Under the pieces are notes generated by a model. The model was not told the DNA's origin. It made no database searches and worked only from the letters and a program-made list of their open reading frames with translations. Shown here piece after piece: positions 5,106 to 6,506 of a DNA stretch of 6,506 nucleotides. A program made the position numbers and the translations under genes. The stretch is from an uncultured Clostridia bacterium (lineage in GTDB: Bacteria; Bacillota; Clostridia; Oscillospirales; Oscillospiraceae), in NCBI GenBank assembly GCA_946006895.1, contig CAMFZO010000087.1, forward strand, positions 1 through 6,506, given 5' to 3'. How positions within the stretch are numbered: position 1 is the stretch's first letter; every line of letters begins with the position of its first letter.

Positions 5106-5346
5106 ATCCGCGTAAGCGGAAAGCGGTATCACAGAACAAATCTGTACACAGTCAGTGGTGCCTGCCAGGGCGGGCAAGGGTCGTCCGCCCCTACAGTGGG
5201 GTGCGATTCTTTGACTGTAGGGCGCGACCCCGGCGCGTCATCCGTTTATGCCGCGTCCACGGTCCGTTCGACCCGTTCCGGGGACAGGCCCGTCAGGAAC
5301 ATTCCCGGGGCATAGAAGACGGTGGGGTGATTCTTTCTCATTTACT
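5106..5346. repeat. Intergenic region with two GTAGGG copies, downstream of the DUF3810 gene
   Basis: A minus-orientation GTAGGGGCGG copy lies at 5168-5194 (6-bp stem) and a plus-orientation copy at 5217-5239 (GGCGCG-ACCCCGG-CGCGTC). A small hairpin CCGC-GTAA-GCGG is at 5107-5118. GGGGTG followed by ATTCTTT occurs twice (5199-5211, 5325-5336). About 5240-5346 is unassigned; no terminator with a U tract is visible after the DUF3810 stop. Confidence 0.6.
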
Positions 5347-6414
5347 CTATTTGACCCTCTCAAAGTACCAGAGTAACAGCAGGTCCGTCACCTCGCCGTA
5401 GGACTGGACGCCGGATTCGACGGAAAAGCTCTTCAAATAGGTATCATAGACCTTGTCCGTGACCTCGGCGGCGGTGTCGCTGCGCAGGGAGGCGTAATAC
5501 TCCGTGGCGTTGTACCAGTCGGTCTTGATGGCCGGATCGGTGGCAGCCCAGACCTCGGCGGCGGCGTCCCGGTCCTTGGAGGCCAGGGCGTTATAGCAGT
5601 AGCGGAAGGCGGAGTAGTAGCCCGAATACCGGAATTCCGGCAGGGTATTGGCGGCGCAGGCCAAAAAAGCGGCGAAATTCGCCTCATCCTCCTTGGCAAA
5701 GGCCATACGGTGTCCGATCTCGTGACACATGGTAAAGGGCATGGAGGCCGAATGGGTGTAGGTGCTGACGCAGCTTTCGCCGGTCAGACAGATAAACACG
5801 CCGGTCATGCCCACCTTGGCCTGCAGGGAACTGCTCAGGAGCCGCTTTACCCGCACCGTCGAGCCGTCGAAGCAGTCCATGGACTGGGAGAGGGTCTCGT
5901 AGCCGTTGCCCGCCGCCGCAGCCAGGGTGTCGAAGTCGTAAGCGGCCATGACGCCGTTTTCGTCCCGATCCACCTGTCCGGACAAAGCGCCAGCCTGAGC
6001 GCCGAAATAGAGGGTGGCCTCCTTCAGCTCCGCCACGGTGAACTGGCGGTCGGACAGGCCCAGCCGCTCCCGCATGGGGGGCGCGTAGTAGTTCAGGCCC
6101 CAGATGCCGACAAAGGCGGTCAGAAGGATGCAGACGCTCAGCAGCACCCCCGTCACCCAACGCACCATCCGTCGGCGGACAATGGCGCGAATGAGCGTGA
6201 TGAAAAACCACAGCACCAGCGCAGCCAGCAGCACCTCGCACAGGGCAAAGGGCACGACGGAGGTGACGGCGGCCAGGACGCCCGTCACGCTGCGGGAGAA
6301 TTCGGGATAAAAGGCGAAGACCACGCCGCCGAAGAACTTGGCTGCCAGCACCATCAGGCCGGTCAGCAGCAGAAGCCCTCCACAGGCGGTCAGCCGCAGG
6401 ATCGTTTTTGTCAT
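5347..6414 (-). CDS. DUF3810 membrane-anchored putative zinc metalloprotease
   Basis: The 355-residue product has three amino-terminal membrane segments at about 8-27, 46-76 and 86-107, then a long soluble domain. The soluble part carries HEIGH at 231-235, the HExxH zinc and catalytic motif, followed by EDEANFAAFLAC at 242-253. E244 in this block is the likely third zinc ligand. This arrangement, together with NYYAPPMRERLGL at 108-120, is typical of the DUF3810 family, which looks like a membrane-bound gluzincin peptidase; no substrate is established to my knowledge. With three membrane segments and a charged cytoplasmic loop (RAIVRRRMVR, 76-85), the peptidase domain is probably outside the membrane, but that is inference. 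The ATG at 6412-6414 follows GAGGAG (6421-6426 on the plus strand) by 6 bases. It has no operon partner in the window: miaB, on the same strand, lies about 510 bp downstream across repeats. No clear promoter or terminator was found. Confidence 0.85.
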   Translation of the reverse strand: MTKTILRLTACGGLLLLTGLMVLAAKFFGGVVFAFYPEFSRSVTGVLAAVTSVVPFALCEVLLAALVLWFFITLIRAIVRRRMVRWVTGVLLSVCILLTAFVGIWGLNYYAPPMRERLGLSDRQFTVAELKEATLYFGAQAGALSGQVDRDENGVMAAYDFDTLAAAAGNGYETLSQSMDCFDGSTVRVKRLLSSSLQAKVGMTGVFICLTGESCVSTYTHSASMPFTMCHEIGHRMAFAKEDEANFAAFLACAANTLPEFRYSGYYSAFRYCYNALASKDRDAAAEVWAATDPAIKTDWYNATEYYASLRSDTAAEVTDKVYDTYLKSFSVESGVQSYGEVTDLLLLWYFERVK

Positions 6415-6420
6415 AATATA

Positions 6421-6426
6421 CTCCTC
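6421..6426 (-). promoter_or_regulatory. Ribosome binding site of the DUF3810 gene
   Basis: On the minus strand this reads GAGGAG, 6 bases before the ATG at 6414. It supports that start. The GTAGGG-type hairpin at 6428-6450 ends immediately upstream, so repeat DNA reaches to within 2 bp of this translation signal. Confidence 0.75.
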
Positions 6427-6427
6427 A

Positions 6428-6506
6428 TAGGGGCGGACGATTTTTGTCCGACCTAAGTTGCCGGAGGCAACTTCTTGACTAAGGGCTAAGGACTAAGGGT
6501 GAATGA
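6428..6506. repeat. Degenerate GTAGGG copy, triloop hairpin and the start of another element
   Basis: TAGGGGCGGACGA with hairpin CGGAC-GATTTTT-GTCCG lies at 6428-6450. A triloop hairpin AAGTTGCC-GGA-GGCAACTT follows at 6455-6473, then plus-strand heptamers (GACTAAGGGCTAAGGACTA, 6477-6495) and GGGTGAATGA, which matches the left end seen at 1-27. The window edge cuts it. This is also the upstream region of the DUF3810 gene, whose promoter must lie in or beyond it. Confidence 0.7.

Noticed and set aside
5710..6456. Plus-strand frame of 248 codons
   Set aside because: It is antisense to the DUF3810 gene and is low-complexity, rich in H, G, Q and A, with no domain.

Overview
The window looks like chromosomal DNA from an endospore-forming, GC-rich clostridium, probably an Oscillospiraceae-type gut bacterium (Oscillibacter/Flavonifractor/Dysosmobacter-like). 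The basis is two sporulation genes close to their Bacillus/Clostridium relatives, high GC at third codon positions, strong GGAGG ribosome binding sites and one TTG start. The genus is inference; no marker RNA is present.

Layout. 1-733: a gene-free block of repeats, namely heptanucleotide arrays, small triloop hairpins and GTAGGG-headed hairpins. Positions 1-660 have the form of a composite element with inverted ends of about 50 bp. 734-762: a terminator-like hairpin. 763-981: leader region with one AT-rich palindrome. 982-1425 (+): spoVAC, a forespore inner-membrane protein of the dipicolinic acid channel. 1426-1512: a short spacer with a candidate sigma-E promoter and a perfect 13-bp inverted repeat whose right arm contains the spoIVA ribosome binding site. 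1513-2985 (+): spoIVA, the ATPase that builds the spore-coat basement layer, ended by a strong terminator at 3001-3038. 3041-3377: a second repeat block between convergent genes. 3423-4835 (-): miaB, the tRNA methylthiotransferase, starting at TTG. 4852-5346: a third repeat block. 5347-6414 (-): a DUF3810 membrane protein with an HEIGH zinc-protease motif. 6428-6506: the start of a further repeat block cut by the window edge.

Function. spoVAC and spoIVA both serve sporulation but in different compartments and at different times: in B. subtilis spoVA genes use forespore sigma-G and spoIVA uses mother-cell sigma-E. This makes the hairpin over the spoIVA ribosome binding site the most interesting gene-linked signal, because read-through from spoVAC would fold it while a transcript from the candidate sigma-E promoter would lack the left arm. 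miaB and the DUF3810 gene have no evident link to sporulation or to each other.

The second striking element is the repeat system. Every intergenic space except the 87-bp spoVAC-spoIVA gap holds copies of the same modules. Several hairpin stems differ between copies by paired changes that keep the pairing, as expected if the structure rather than the sequence is kept. No transposase, CRISPR array, tRNA or rRNA is visible.
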